64,000 nucleotides of DNA from assembly GCF_023698535.1 (NCBI RefSeq), contig NZ_JALJCL010000002.1:186001-250000 (forward strand), written 5' to 3'. Positions 35,033-42,771 of the stretch are shown piece after piece. Position numbers and translations under genes: made by a program. Origin of the DNA: Halorientalis regularis (GTDB taxonomy: Archaea; Halobacteriota; Halobacteria; Halobacteriales; Haloarculaceae). Position 1 is the stretch's first letter, and the number at the start of each line of letters is the position of its first letter. The notes under the pieces are model-generated. The model saw nothing but the letters and a program-made list of their open reading frames with translations. It was not told the origin of the DNA and did not search any database.

Positions 35033-35120
35033 TTCTCCGGCGAGCCATTCGCGTCACCGCTTTTCAAAAACCCACGAAGGAAGGCGGTGTAATCAAGAGG
35101 CGGCGAGTGTATGTGAGAGC

Positions 35121-36449
35121 ATGGCAGAGACAGATGCGGGCGGCCCGGAGGGGCCGGACGGCTGGCCGGTCGTCGGGAACACCTTCCAGTTCGCGCGCGA
35201 TCCGTTCGCGTTCTACGAGCGGTGTGCGGAGTTGGGGGACGTGGTGCCCTACGAGGTTGGCGGAATGACCTTTTACCTCGTCACGCATCCCGACGATATC
35301 GAGCGGATTCTCTCGACGGAACACCGGAAGTTCGAGAAGGGGGCTTTCCAGCGCGAGCAGTTGAGCGGGGTCCTCGGCGAGGGGTTGCTGACCAGCGAGG
35401 GCGAGCGGTGGCGCGAGCAGCGCCAGCGCATCCAGCCGACGTTCGGGCCGGAGAAGATCGACTCCTACGTCGAGATTATGACCGACTGCGCCCAGGGGGC
35501 CGGCAGGCGGTGGTGGGACGGGCGGCAGGTCGCGGTCGACGAGGAGATGCGCCGCATCACCGTCCAGATCCTCGCGCGGTCGCTGTTCGGGACCGACATC
35601 GGCGACCACGTCGAGACCATCGCCGACGCGATGGGGGATATCGGGGCCCAGGCCGAGGCCCCGGCGGCGACGGCCCTGCTCCCGGAGTGGGTGCCGACGC
35701 CGTGGGATCGCCGGGCCCAGCGCGGCGTCGACGCCATCGACGGCGTGATCGCGGACCTGATCGAGCGGCGTCGGGGCGACGCCGAGGGGCGCGACGACCT
35801 GCTCTCGACGCTGCTGGTGGCTCACGACGAGGGGGAGATTAGCCGGGGGACGCTCCGGGACCAGCTCGTCACGTTCCTGCTGGCTGGCCACGAGACCACC
35901 TCACTGGCGCTGACCTACACCTGGTATCTGCTGGCGGAGAATCCGGACGTGCGGGAGCGACTGCACGCGGAAATCGACGACGTGCTGGGTGATGGGGTGC
36001 CGACGATGGCCGATCTCGGAAACCTCTCGTATACCGAGCAGGTCGTGACCGAGGCGATGCGGTACTACCCGCCGGTCCACCGGGTCGTCCGCGAGGCCAG
36101 CGAGGACGTGCAGTTACGCGGTCGGAACGTCGAGCAGGGGGCGATCCTCACGATGCCCCAGTGGATCGTCCACCGGGACGCGCGGTGGTACGACGACCCG
36201 CTGGAGTTCCGACCCGAGCGGTGGGCCGCGGACCGTGACCGCCCGGACTACGCCTACTTCCCGTTCGGCGGCGGGCCGCGGCGCTGTATCGGGATGCGCT
36301 TCGCGAAACTGGAGGCCCAGCTCATCCTCGCGACGCTGGCCAGGAACTTTCGACTCGAACTGGTCGGCGACGGCGGGCCGCTTGACCTCACCTCCGGCGT
36401 GACGGCCTCACCGACCGAGCCCGTCGAGATGGTGCCCCGGGTCCGCTGA
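35121..36449 (+). CDS. cytochrome P450
   Basis: A 442-residue soluble P450. The I-helix oxygen-activation motif is AGHETT (residues 255-260), the K-helix ExxR is EAMR (311-314), the PERF-like segment is 'RPERW', and the heme-binding loop is 'FPFGGGPRRCIGMRFAKLEAQ' with Cys389. It resembles the CYP174/CYP102-like haloarchaeal group. The substrate is unknown; carotenoids, lipids or fatty acids are plausible. No ferredoxin partner is adjacent. The start is the ATG at 35121. The frame is open back through the tRNA repeat array, but that part is not conserved coding sequence. Confidence 0.93.
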   Translation: MAETDAGGPEGPDGWPVVGNTFQFARDPFAFYERCAELGDVVPYEVGGMTFYLVTHPDDIERILSTEHRKFEKGAFQREQLSGVLGEGLLTSEGERWREQRQRIQPTFGPEKIDSYVEIMTDCAQGAGRRWWDGRQVAVDEEMRRITVQILARSLFGTDIGDHVETIADAMGDIGAQAEAPAATALLPEWVPTPWDRRAQRGVDAIDGVIADLIERRRGDAEGRDDLLSTLLVAHDEGEISRGTLRDQLVTFLLAGHETTSLALTYTWYLLAENPDVRERLHAEIDDVLGDGVPTMADLGNLSYTEQVVTEAMRYYPPVHRVVREASEDVQLRGRNVEQGAILTMPQWIVHRDARWYDDPLEFRPERWAADRDRPDYAYFPFGGGPRRCIGMRFAKLEAQLILATLARNFRLELVGDGGPLDLTSGVTASPTEPVEMVPRVR

Positions 36450-36452
36450 GGA

Positions 36453-36614
36453 CGCTCACTTCGTTCGCTCGACATCGCCCTGCCCGCGGGTCGGCTCCGC
36501 CTCCCCGCTCGCTCGTTCCGAGGCCTCACTCTGTTCGGCCTCGCCCTGCTTCACGGCTCCTCTCGTCGCCGTTTCGCTTCGCTGTCTCGCTCACTTCGTT
36601 CGCTCGACATCGCC
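36453..36614. repeat. pair of 27-bp direct repeats flanking ~108 bp
   Basis: The 27 bases beginning CGCTCACTTCGTTCGCTCGA and ending CATCGCC occur at 36453-36479 and again at 36588-36614. The second copy overlaps the last codons of the small membrane protein gene (its C-terminal DVERTK). The sequence between is CT-rich and carries further partial matches (CACTCTGTTCGGCCTCGCC). The repeat lies just after the P450 stop codon. It may be a duplication scar or a decayed intergenic element. Confidence 0.65.
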
Positions 36615-36842
36615 GTTCACATCACCAGTCCGATCCGCCGCGAACCCGGTCCGGAAGGCGATGTAGGCGAGGACGCAGATGAACAGGATCGGGGGCAGGA
36701 TCATGAAGCCCCAGAGTCCGTCGAGTCCCCATCCGAGGAGGAGGATTACGTCTGCAATCCCGAGCGCGAGAAAGGGCAAGATCCAGAGTGCCGCCCGCTT
36801 GCGACTGACCCCTCCCTCGTCGTCGGAGAGCAGTTCGTCCAT
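36591..36842 (-). CDS. small two-span membrane protein, unknown function
   Basis: An 83-residue protein with two membrane helices (about residues 19-36 and 43-66), a charged N terminus (MDELLSDDEGGVSRKRA) and a hydrophilic tail. Similar short proteins with a 'PLNxxxxP'-like second helix are frequent in haloarchaea, but I do not recognise a named family. The final residues are encoded inside the direct repeat at 36588-36614, so the original C terminus may have been replaced. It is convergent with the P450. Confidence 0.6.
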   Translation of the reverse strand: MDELLSDDEGGVSRKRAALWILPFLALGIADVILLLGWGLDGLWGFMILPPILFICVLAYIAFRTGFAADRTGDVNGDVERTK

Positions 36843-37000
36843 ACCACACGTTCGGCTTTCGAGGTAAAAAGCACCGCGTTGTCTACCCCAGCCGACCCCC
36901 CAGTTTGTTAATCGTATCGACTTCGGTTATTAAGGAAAGGCAGTACGGGACGGGGTAGTAACAGCGCCATTAATAAGTCCAGTGTGGCTACGTTTTCGTA

Positions 37001-39310
37001 ATGACCGACGGCACAGTGGACGGCGACCGGGACGCGGGCGACGGGGTTCGGCTCCGGCTGGAAGTGCCGGAGATGGACTGTCCGTCGTGTGCCGGGAAAG
37101 TCGAGAACGCGCTCGACGGCGTCGACGGCGTGACCGGGACGGAGTTCAGCCCGGCGACGGGCGTGGTCACGCTGACGGCGGCGTCGAGCGAGGGCCGGGA
37201 GGCGGCCGTCGAGGCAGTCGAAGCGGCCGGCTACGAGGTGACCAACGCGTCCGAGGCCGGTTCGGAGCGTGCGGTACCCGCGGCTGCGGAACCGGTCTGG
37301 CAGACGACGCGAGCCAGGAAGACCGCCGCCAGCGGCGTGTTGTTGCTGGCTGGCCTTCTGCTCCGGTTCCTGCCGCTGGGGCTGGACGTGGCGGTCGCCC
37401 GTCCCTTCGGCCATCCGCTGTTCGCCGCCGACGGACTCTTGCTGGTGGCCGTCGCGGTCGGCGGCGAGGTGATCGTGCGGAGCGGCTACTACTCGGCGCG
37501 GAACCTGAGCCTGGACATCGACTTCCTGATGACTGTCGCGATACTCGGCGCGACGGCGGTGTCGCTGTTCACGCCCGAGCGGTTGCTGATCGAGGCGGCC
37601 TCGCTGGCAGTCCTGTTCAACGTCGCCGAGTTGCTGGAACGGCACGCCGTCGACCGGGCGCGGAACTCCCTGACCGAGCTTCTGGAACTCGCGCCCGAGC
37701 GTGCGCTGGTGCGCCGGGACGGCGAACTGACGGAGGTTCCCGCTGGCGAGGTCGCGGTGGGCGAGACGGTCGTCGTCGAACCCGGCGAGAAGGTGCCCCT
37801 GGACGGCGACGTGATCGAGGGCGAGAGTGCGGTCAACGAGGCCCCGATCACCGGCGAGAGCGTGCCCGTCGACAAGACCGTCGGCGACGAGGTGTACGCC
37901 GGGTCGATCAACGAGAGCGGCTACCTCGAATTCGAGGTGACTGCCGGGGCCGAGGACACCACGCTGTCCCGGGTGATCGACCTCGTAGAAGGAGCCCAGG
38001 AGCGCAAGACCGACCGCGAGCAGTTCGTCGACCGCTTCGCCAGTTACTACACGCCAATCGTGGTCGCCGCCGCCATCCTCACGGCGACCATCCCGCCGCT
38101 GGTGCTGGGCTGGCCCGGGATCGAGTGGCTCGTCAACGGCATCACGTTCCTCGTGATCGCCTGCCCCTGTGCCTTCGTCATCTCGACGCCAGTCACGGTG
38201 GTCTCGGGCGTAACGAGCGCGGCCCGCAACGGCGTCCTCGTGAAGGGCGGCGACCACCTCGAGGCAATGGGCGAGGTCGACGCCGTCGCCGTCGACAAGA
38301 CGGGGACGCTGACGACCGGCGATCTGGGTGTCACCGATGTCGTTCCCCTCAACGGGAACGACGAGGCCGGCGTACTCCGCTGTGCCTGGGGCCTCGAAGC
38401 CCGGAGCGAACACCCCATCGCCGCGGCTATCGTCGGCCACGCCAGCGCCGAGGGCGTCGCGGACGGCGACCGCGAGGTCGCGGACTTCGAGAGCCTGACC
38501 GGGCAGGGCGTCCGGGCGGAGCTGGGCGGCGCGACCCACTACGCCGGCAAGCCCGCCCTGTTCGAGGACCTGGGCTTCGACCTCGGCCACGTCCACTTCA
38601 CGACCGACGCCGGCGAGTTGCCCGCCGACGCCCGCGACCAGTGTGCGCGCGCGGGCTGTCTCGACCTCGTCGAGGACACCATCCCGCGACTCCAGTCCGA
38701 GGGCAAGACCGTGATCCTCGTCGGCACGGACGAAGAAGTCGAGGGGCTGATCGCCGTCTCCGACACGATCCGGCCGAACGCGGCCCGCACCGTCGCGGCC
38801 CTGCGCGAGCAGGGACTGACGACGGTGATGCTCACCGGCGACAACGAGGGGACCGCCCGTGCCGTCGCCGAGGAGGTCGGCGTCGACGACTTCCGGGCCG
38901 GCCTGCTCCCCGCGGACAAGGTGTCGGCCGTCGAGTCCCTGCAGGCCGAGTACGGCGAGGTCGCGATGGTCGGCGACGGCATCAACGACGCGCCCGCCCT
39001 CGCCACGGCCGACGTGGGCGTCGCGATGGGCGCGGCCGGCTCGGACACGGCCATCGAGACCGCCGACGTGGCACTCCTGGGCGACGACCTCTCGCGACTG
39101 CCCTACCTCTCGAAACTCGCCAGCCGGGCCAACGGTGTCATCCGCCAGAACATCTGGGGCTCGCTGGGCGTGAAGGCCGTCCTCGCACTCGGGATTCCGT
39201 TCGGCCTCGTCGGCGTCATCCACGCCGTCCTGATCGGCGACGTGGGGATGACCAGCGCCATCACCGGCAACGCGATGCGGCTGGCGCGACTGGAGCCCGA
39301 GGACCTCTAA
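37001..39310 (+). CDS. heavy-metal P1B-type ATPase (Zn/Cd/Pb-type)
   Basis: A 769-residue metal efflux pump. An N-terminal HMA domain has Cys27 and Cys30 (MDCPSC). Eight spans follow, with the transport motif CPC (388-390), the phosphorylation site Asp432 (DKTGT), the 'SEHPIA' nucleotide motif and 'GDGINDAPA'. Near the end, 'VKAVLALG...AVLIGDVGMT' shows the Lys and Asp-x-Gly typical of P1B-2 pumps, which export Zn, Cd or Pb rather than Cu. No metal regulator gene is adjacent. An AT-rich CATTAATAAG at about 36968-36977 could be box A. Confidence 0.92.
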   Translation: MTDGTVDGDRDAGDGVRLRLEVPEMDCPSCAGKVENALDGVDGVTGTEFSPATGVVTLTAASSEGREAAVEAVEAAGYEVTNASEAGSERAVPAAAEPVWQTTRARKTAASGVLLLAGLLLRFLPLGLDVAVARPFGHPLFAADGLLLVAVAVGGEVIVRSGYYSARNLSLDIDFLMTVAILGATAVSLFTPERLLIEAASLAVLFNVAELLERHAVDRARNSLTELLELAPERALVRRDGELTEVPAGEVAVGETVVVEPGEKVPLDGDVIEGESAVNEAPITGESVPVDKTVGDEVYAGSINESGYLEFEVTAGAEDTTLSRVIDLVEGAQERKTDREQFVDRFASYYTPIVVAAAILTATIPPLVLGWPGIEWLVNGITFLVIACPCAFVISTPVTVVSGVTSAARNGVLVKGGDHLEAMGEVDAVAVDKTGTLTTGDLGVTDVVPLNGNDEAGVLRCAWGLEARSEHPIAAAIVGHASAEGVADGDREVADFESLTGQGVRAELGGATHYAGKPALFEDLGFDLGHVHFTTDAGELPADARDQCARAGCLDLVEDTIPRLQSEGKTVILVGTDEEVEGLIAVSDTIRPNAARTVAALREQGLTTVMLTGDNEGTARAVAEEVGVDDFRAGLLPADKVSAVESLQAEYGEVAMVGDGINDAPALATADVGVAMGAAGSDTAIETADVALLGDDLSRLPYLSKLASRANGVIRQNIWGSLGVKAVLALGIPFGLVGVIHAVLIGDVGMTSAITGNAMRLARLEPEDL

Positions 39311-39311
39311 C

Positions 39312-40100
39312 TCACTCCCCCTCGAACTCGGGCTCTCGGTCCTCCAGCATCGCCGCGAACCCCTCGCGGTGGTCGTGGCTGTCCCAGACCTCCCGTGACC
39401 GTTCGTACTCCATGTCCAGCCCCTCCGCCAGCGTCACGTCGAAGGCGCTGTTGAGGCACTCCTTGGCGCGGGTCATCCCCATCGGAGCCCGCGTCGCGAG
39501 TTCGTCGGCGTACGCGCGGGTCGCCTCGCCGACCGTCCCCGGTTCGACGACCTCGTTGACCAGGCCGAGCCGCTCGGCCTCTTCGGGGTCGATCGTATCC
39601 GATTTCATCACCAGTTCCTTCGCTTTCGCGAGCCCGATCAGCCGGGGGAGTCGCTGGGTGCCGCCGCCGAACGGGAAGATCCCGAGTTTGGTCTCCTTGA
39701 GGCCGTAGGCGGCGTCGGCACCGATGATCCGGAAGTCGAAGGGCAGGGTCAACTCGAAGGCCCCGGCGATGGCCGCTTTCTCGATGCCGACGACGGTGGG
39801 CACCGACAGGTCGGCGATACCGTCGAAGACGCCCCGCAGGCCGTCGTAGATCTCCTGGTGGCCGTCCATGTCGGCCTCGGCCATGAGCTCCAGATCCATC
39901 CCGGCCGAGAAGACGGGACCGTTCCCGAGCAGCGTCATCACGCGCACGTCCTCGCGGTCGTCGACGGTCTCGACGGCCGCCCGGAGGTCGTCGAGGACCG
40001 TCAGGTCCATCGCGTTGCGCTTCTCGGGCCGGTCCAGCAGGACGTCGGCGCGGTGGTCCTCGAACGAGACGGCGACCGTTCCTGCTCCGATGGATTGCAT
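39312..40100 (-). CDS. enoyl-CoA hydratase/isomerase family protein
   Basis: A 262-residue crotonase-fold enzyme. The oxyanion-hole segments are 'GNGPVFSAGMDLELM' and 'GIEKAAIAGAFELTLPFDFRIIGADA'. 'GLKETKLGIFPFGGGTQRLPRLIG' is the usual region around the catalytic glutamates; the first reads 'LGIFPFGGG' and the second acid position is Gly or Thr, so hydratase activity is not assured and isomerase or other activity is possible. I preferred the ATG at 40100 to a GTG at 40112. The stop lies 1 bp from the convergent ATPase stop. Confidence 0.87.
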   Translation of the reverse strand: MQSIGAGTVAVSFEDHRADVLLDRPEKRNAMDLTVLDDLRAAVETVDDREDVRVMTLLGNGPVFSAGMDLELMAEADMDGHQEIYDGLRGVFDGIADLSVPTVVGIEKAAIAGAFELTLPFDFRIIGADAAYGLKETKLGIFPFGGGTQRLPRLIGLAKAKELVMKSDTIDPEEAERLGLVNEVVEPGTVGEATRAYADELATRAPMGMTRAKECLNSAFDVTLAEGLDMEYERSREVWDSHDHREGFAAMLEDREPEFEGE

Positions 40101-40142
40101 GGAGGCATTCACTGCCGAGACGGGTAAAAAAGCTCGCCCGCG

Positions 40143-40304
40143 TCACTCGCGCGGGACGCTGAGATCGGCAATCACACAGCCACACTCCGGACAGGTCTGG
40201 GGCTGGCGGTCCGCCTGCATGCGAAGCCGACAGCCCACGCACTCGTAGACGAACGGTCGGACGGGGGAGTAGGGGTCACCACGAGGGATGTGTGCTAGTT
40301 CGTG
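40143..40304 (-). pseudogene. rubrerythrin-like zinc-ribbon ORF without a recognisable start codon
   Basis: Between stop codons lies a 53-codon frame reading 'AHIPRGDPYSPVRPFVYECVGC', then 'QTCPECGCVIADLSVPRE'. The paired CxxC knuckles and the '.L.VPRE' ending are typical of the haloarchaeal rubrerythrin-like zinc-ribbon micro-proteins. No ATG, GTG or TTG precedes the conserved part; the position expected for a start, just before GCA-CAC-ATC, is CTA. Either the start was lost by mutation or an unusual one is used. It lies in the 333-bp gap between the enoyl-CoA hydratase gene and the BFN gene. Confidence 0.5.
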
Positions 40305-40433
40305 TCACACTTGCTTGAATACGGACCGACGTTCACGGCCGGTGACAGTGGTCGGGAACGGAGGGCGGGGACGACGTGACCCGCGCCACCGGGCGCGGGA
40401 TATCTTTTCATACCCACCGGTCGTACTGTAGGT

Positions 40434-40871
40434 ATGAACGAGGCCACCGTCGAGGGCGTCGGTGTCGGCGTCGGCGACGAAGGCTCGGGCGCGCCGGTCG
40501 TCGTCCTCCGTGCGCGGGACGAACTCCTGCCGATCTTCGTCAGCAGTGACCAGGCCCAGTCGATGCAACTGGCCATCGAGGGCGAGCCGTTCGACCGACC
40601 GCTCACACACGACCTGTTCGTGGAGGTGGTCGCCGAGTTCGGTGGCGCTATCGACAAGGTGCGCATCGACGACCTCGCCGACGGAACCTTCTACGCCAAG
40701 ATCGACGCCGAGCAGTACCACGGCGGCGAGCGCAAGGAACTGGTCTTCGACGCCCGCCCCAGCGACGGCATCGCCCTCGGTCTCCGGGTGGACTGCCCGA
40801 TCATGGTCTCCGACGAAGTCCTCGACGCCGCCGGCCGCCCGCCCGAGGAGTTCGACGTCGAGGGCACCTGA
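40434..40871 (+). CDS. bifunctional nuclease (BFN) domain protein
   Basis: A 145-residue protein made of a single BFN domain: 'PVVVLRARDELLPIFVSSDQAQSMQLAIEG', 'RPLTHDLFVEVVAEFGGAIDKVRIDDL', 'TFYAKI' and 'ELVFDARPSDGIALGLRVDCPIMVSDEVLDAAG'. The last block with its DARPSD is the family signature. Plant and bacterial relatives have been reported as nucleases or stress-response factors; function in archaea is open. A box A candidate (GATATCTTTTCATAC, about 40397-40411) lies about 25 nt before the ATG. Confidence 0.9.
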   Translation: MNEATVEGVGVGVGDEGSGAPVVVLRARDELLPIFVSSDQAQSMQLAIEGEPFDRPLTHDLFVEVVAEFGGAIDKVRIDDLADGTFYAKIDAEQYHGGERKELVFDARPSDGIALGLRVDCPIMVSDEVLDAAGRPPEEFDVEGT

Positions 40872-40946
40872 CGGGACGGTACTCCCAGCGACTGAGAGAC
40901 GGCGACCGTCTTTTTTACCGCACGGCGAGAACCTCGAAACGAACCC

Positions 40947-41429
40947 ATGGGAGACCGCGACTACGACACGATTCTGGTGCCGACCGACGGGAGCGACGGT
41001 GCGCTGGCAGCGGCCGAACACGCTATCGGGCTGGCCGAGCGCTACGACGCGACGATCCACGTCCTCGCAGTGGTCGACGTGGACGACGTGGCCCTGACCA
41101 CGCCGACCGACACCGATCTGGGCGACCTGAAGTCGACGCTACGGACACAGGCACAGGCCGACATCGACGAGATCGTGAGCTTGGCCGGGGCCGAGGGACG
41201 CGAGACCGAGGAGGCCACCGTCCCCGACACCGAAGAAGCGATCCTCGTCGGCGTCCCCCACCGGGCCATCGTCGACTACGTCGAGGACGAGGGGATCGAC
41301 CTGGTCGTGATGGGAACGCACGGACGGCAGGGCCTCCAGCGCGTTCTGCTCGGCAGCGTCGCCGAGCGCGTCGTCCGGACCTCCCCGGCCCCCGTCATGA
41401 CGATCCGCCCCACCGACGGGGCGGAGTAG
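40947..41429 (+). CDS. universal stress protein (UspA family)
   Basis: A 160-residue Usp. 'YDTILVPTDGSDGALAAAEHAIGLA' is strand 1 with the nucleotide-contacting Asp, and 'VVMGTHGRQGLQRVLLGSVAERVVRTSPAPVMTI' carries the ATP-binding G-2x-G-9x-G(S/T) motif, so this is an ATP-binding type. A T-rich box A candidate (GTCTTTTTTACC, about 40907-40918) suggests a leaderless mRNA. The stop is immediately followed by the stop of the convergent coaD gene. Confidence 0.92.
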   Translation: MGDRDYDTILVPTDGSDGALAAAEHAIGLAERYDATIHVLAVVDVDDVALTTPTDTDLGDLKSTLRTQAQADIDEIVSLAGAEGRETEEATVPDTEEAILVGVPHRAIVDYVEDEGIDLVVMGTHGRQGLQRVLLGSVAERVVRTSPAPVMTIRPTDGAE

Positions 41430-41900
41430 TCAGTCCCGGACGTGGCCGTGTTCGTCGATTTCGCCACGGACGATGCGCGTCGAGGAGATGCGCTCGCCGT
41501 CCGCGGCGAGGACGTAGGGCGCGACGATTCCCTCGATGGGCTCGAACCCCCTCTCGCGCCGGCCGTCGTTGATCGCCGCCAGTTCCGGGGCCGTCTCGGG
41601 TGAGACGACCAGCGCGTCGATCTCCGGCTCGTCGCTGACGATGCCGTGTTCGTCGGTCAGCTTTCGTATTTCCACGTCGCGGCCCCACTCGTCGAGATCC
41701 GCGATTGCGGCCTCCAGCGCGGCCCGTCGCCGTTCGAACGGCGGGACCGCACGCGTCCGCGACGCCTGCGCGAACGCGTCGCTGGTCAGGCCGACGATCA
41801 ACCCCTCGTCCCCGTACTTCAGCGCCGTCCGCAGGAGGTTCCGGTGGCCGTCGTGGAGCGGACCGAAGGTTCCGGCGACGGCGACGCGAGTTCCGGTCAC
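41430..41900 (-). CDS. coaD: archaeal phosphopantetheine adenylyltransferase
   Basis: A 156-residue nucleotidyltransferase that makes dephospho-CoA from 4'-phosphopantetheine and ATP. 'VAVAGTFGPLHDGHRNLL' carries the (T/H)xGH-type site, 'VGLTSDAFA' and 'LVVSPETAPELAAIND' line the substrate pocket, and 'ISSTRIVRGEID' is the C-terminal phosphate loop. This is the archaeal/eukaryotic-like PPAT family, distinct from bacterial CoaD at the sequence level. It covers coenzyme A synthesis. Confidence 0.92.
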   Translation of the reverse strand: MTGTRVAVAGTFGPLHDGHRNLLRTALKYGDEGLIVGLTSDAFAQASRTRAVPPFERRRAALEAAIADLDEWGRDVEIRKLTDEHGIVSDEPEIDALVVSPETAPELAAINDGRRERGFEPIEGIVAPYVLAADGERISSTRIVRGEIDEHGHVRD

Positions 41901-41963
41901 AGCCAGCCTTCGCGCGCCAGGTACTTCAACGGCGACGACCGGGAGTCAGTGGGTCGGGCGCGA

Positions 41964-42107
41964 TCACAGCCCGACGAGGTCGTCCAGTTCCACGTCGTCG
42001 AGACGGCCCCCACAGACCGCACACTCGCCGACGTGTTCGGGTGCCGATCCGCCTTCCATGTGCAGGTTCCCGCAGTCGGTACACACCTCGAACTCTGCCT
42101 GAAGCAT
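41964..42107 (-). CDS. zinc-ribbon micro-protein
   Basis: A 47-residue protein starting ATG at 42107. It has two CxxC pairs, CTDC (residues 9-12) and CAVC (about 33-36), separated by 20 residues, and an acidic C-terminal tail ending LDDLVGL. Similar haloarchaeal micro-proteins are common but mostly uncharacterised. The open frame upstream of the ATG is not conserved in character. It lies 63 nt upstream of coaD on the same strand and may be co-transcribed with it. Confidence 0.7.
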   Translation of the reverse strand: MLQAEFEVCTDCGNLHMEGGSAPEHVGECAVCGGRLDDVELDDLVGL

Positions 42108-42256
42108 ACGCTCGGGTGTGGCGTCGCCCGTCGGATGTGTTTTGTGGCGGTCCGATCGCTCCCGGGTGCTCGACACGCCGAACAGCCGGCGTCGGTATCA
42201 ACGCCCGGAGACCAGCGGCGTCGGTCTTATCCGTCGCGGAGCCGAAGTAGTCGGGT

Positions 42257-42724
42257 ATGAGCTGGGACCTGGAGGCGCGACTCGACGAGACGTTCGACGG
42301 GGACGTACCGGACAGCGTCGACGAGGCGGCGCTCGACCGGCTCAAGGCCGTCGCCTACGTGATGGACGAGAGCGTCCGCGTCCCGGGCACGGAGGTCCGG
42401 ATCGGACTCGACCCGCTGGTGAGCGCGGTCCCCGTGGTGGGTGACGTGATCAGCGGCGGCCTCTCGCTGTACATCGTCGTCGAGTCCGCGTATCTCGGCG
42501 TCTCGTACGCCACGCTGGCGCGCATGCTCGCCAACATCGCCATCGACGTGGGTGGCGGTGCCATCCCGTTCGTCGGGACCGTCTTCGACGCGTTCTGGAA
42601 GTCCAACAAGCGCAACGTCGAGCTCCTGCTCGACGAGTTGGGTGAGACGGACCAGCCGGATGCGGTCACGGAGACGAGTGAGCCCGAACCGGTGATGATC
42701 GAGGTCGACGAACCGGCCGACTGA
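42257..42724 (+). CDS. DUF4112 family membrane protein
   Basis: A 155-residue protein. After about 45 polar residues the conserved DUF4112 core reads 'IGLDPLVSAVPVVGDVISGGLSLYIVVESAYLGVSYATLARMLANIAIDVGGGAIPFVGTVFDAFWKSNKRNVELL'. It has two hydrophobic helices linked by a short loop and ends in a charged helix and an acidic tail. The double 'PVVGD/PFVG' glycine-proline turns are the family mark. Function is unknown; relatives are found in many prokaryotes. It is 47 nt upstream of the AMP phosphorylase gene, which has its own TATA box. Confidence 0.85.
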   Translation: MSWDLEARLDETFDGDVPDSVDEAALDRLKAVAYVMDESVRVPGTEVRIGLDPLVSAVPVVGDVISGGLSLYIVVESAYLGVSYATLARMLANIAIDVGGGAIPFVGTVFDAFWKSNKRNVELLLDELGETDQPDAVTETSEPEPVMIEVDEPAD

Positions 42725-42739
42725 GGCGGCCCTCTCCCG

Positions 42740-42752
42740 ACACTTATATTCT
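42740..42752 (+). promoter_or_regulatory. box A (TATA) of the AMP phosphorylase gene
   Basis: ACACTTATATTCT is centred about 26 nt before the ATG at 42772 and lies just after the DUF4112 stop codon, so the phosphorylase should have its own leaderless transcript. Confidence 0.6.
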
Positions 42753-42771
42753 CGCGCCGACAGGCTGAGCC

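Noticed and set aside
34734-35120. N-terminal extension of the P450 through the repeat array
   Set aside because: The extra residues translate tRNA repeats, and P450 homology starts right after the ATG at 35121.
36908-39223. 771-codon minus-strand frame opposite the P1B ATPase
   Set aside because: Antisense shadow of a gene with every P-type ATPase motif intact.
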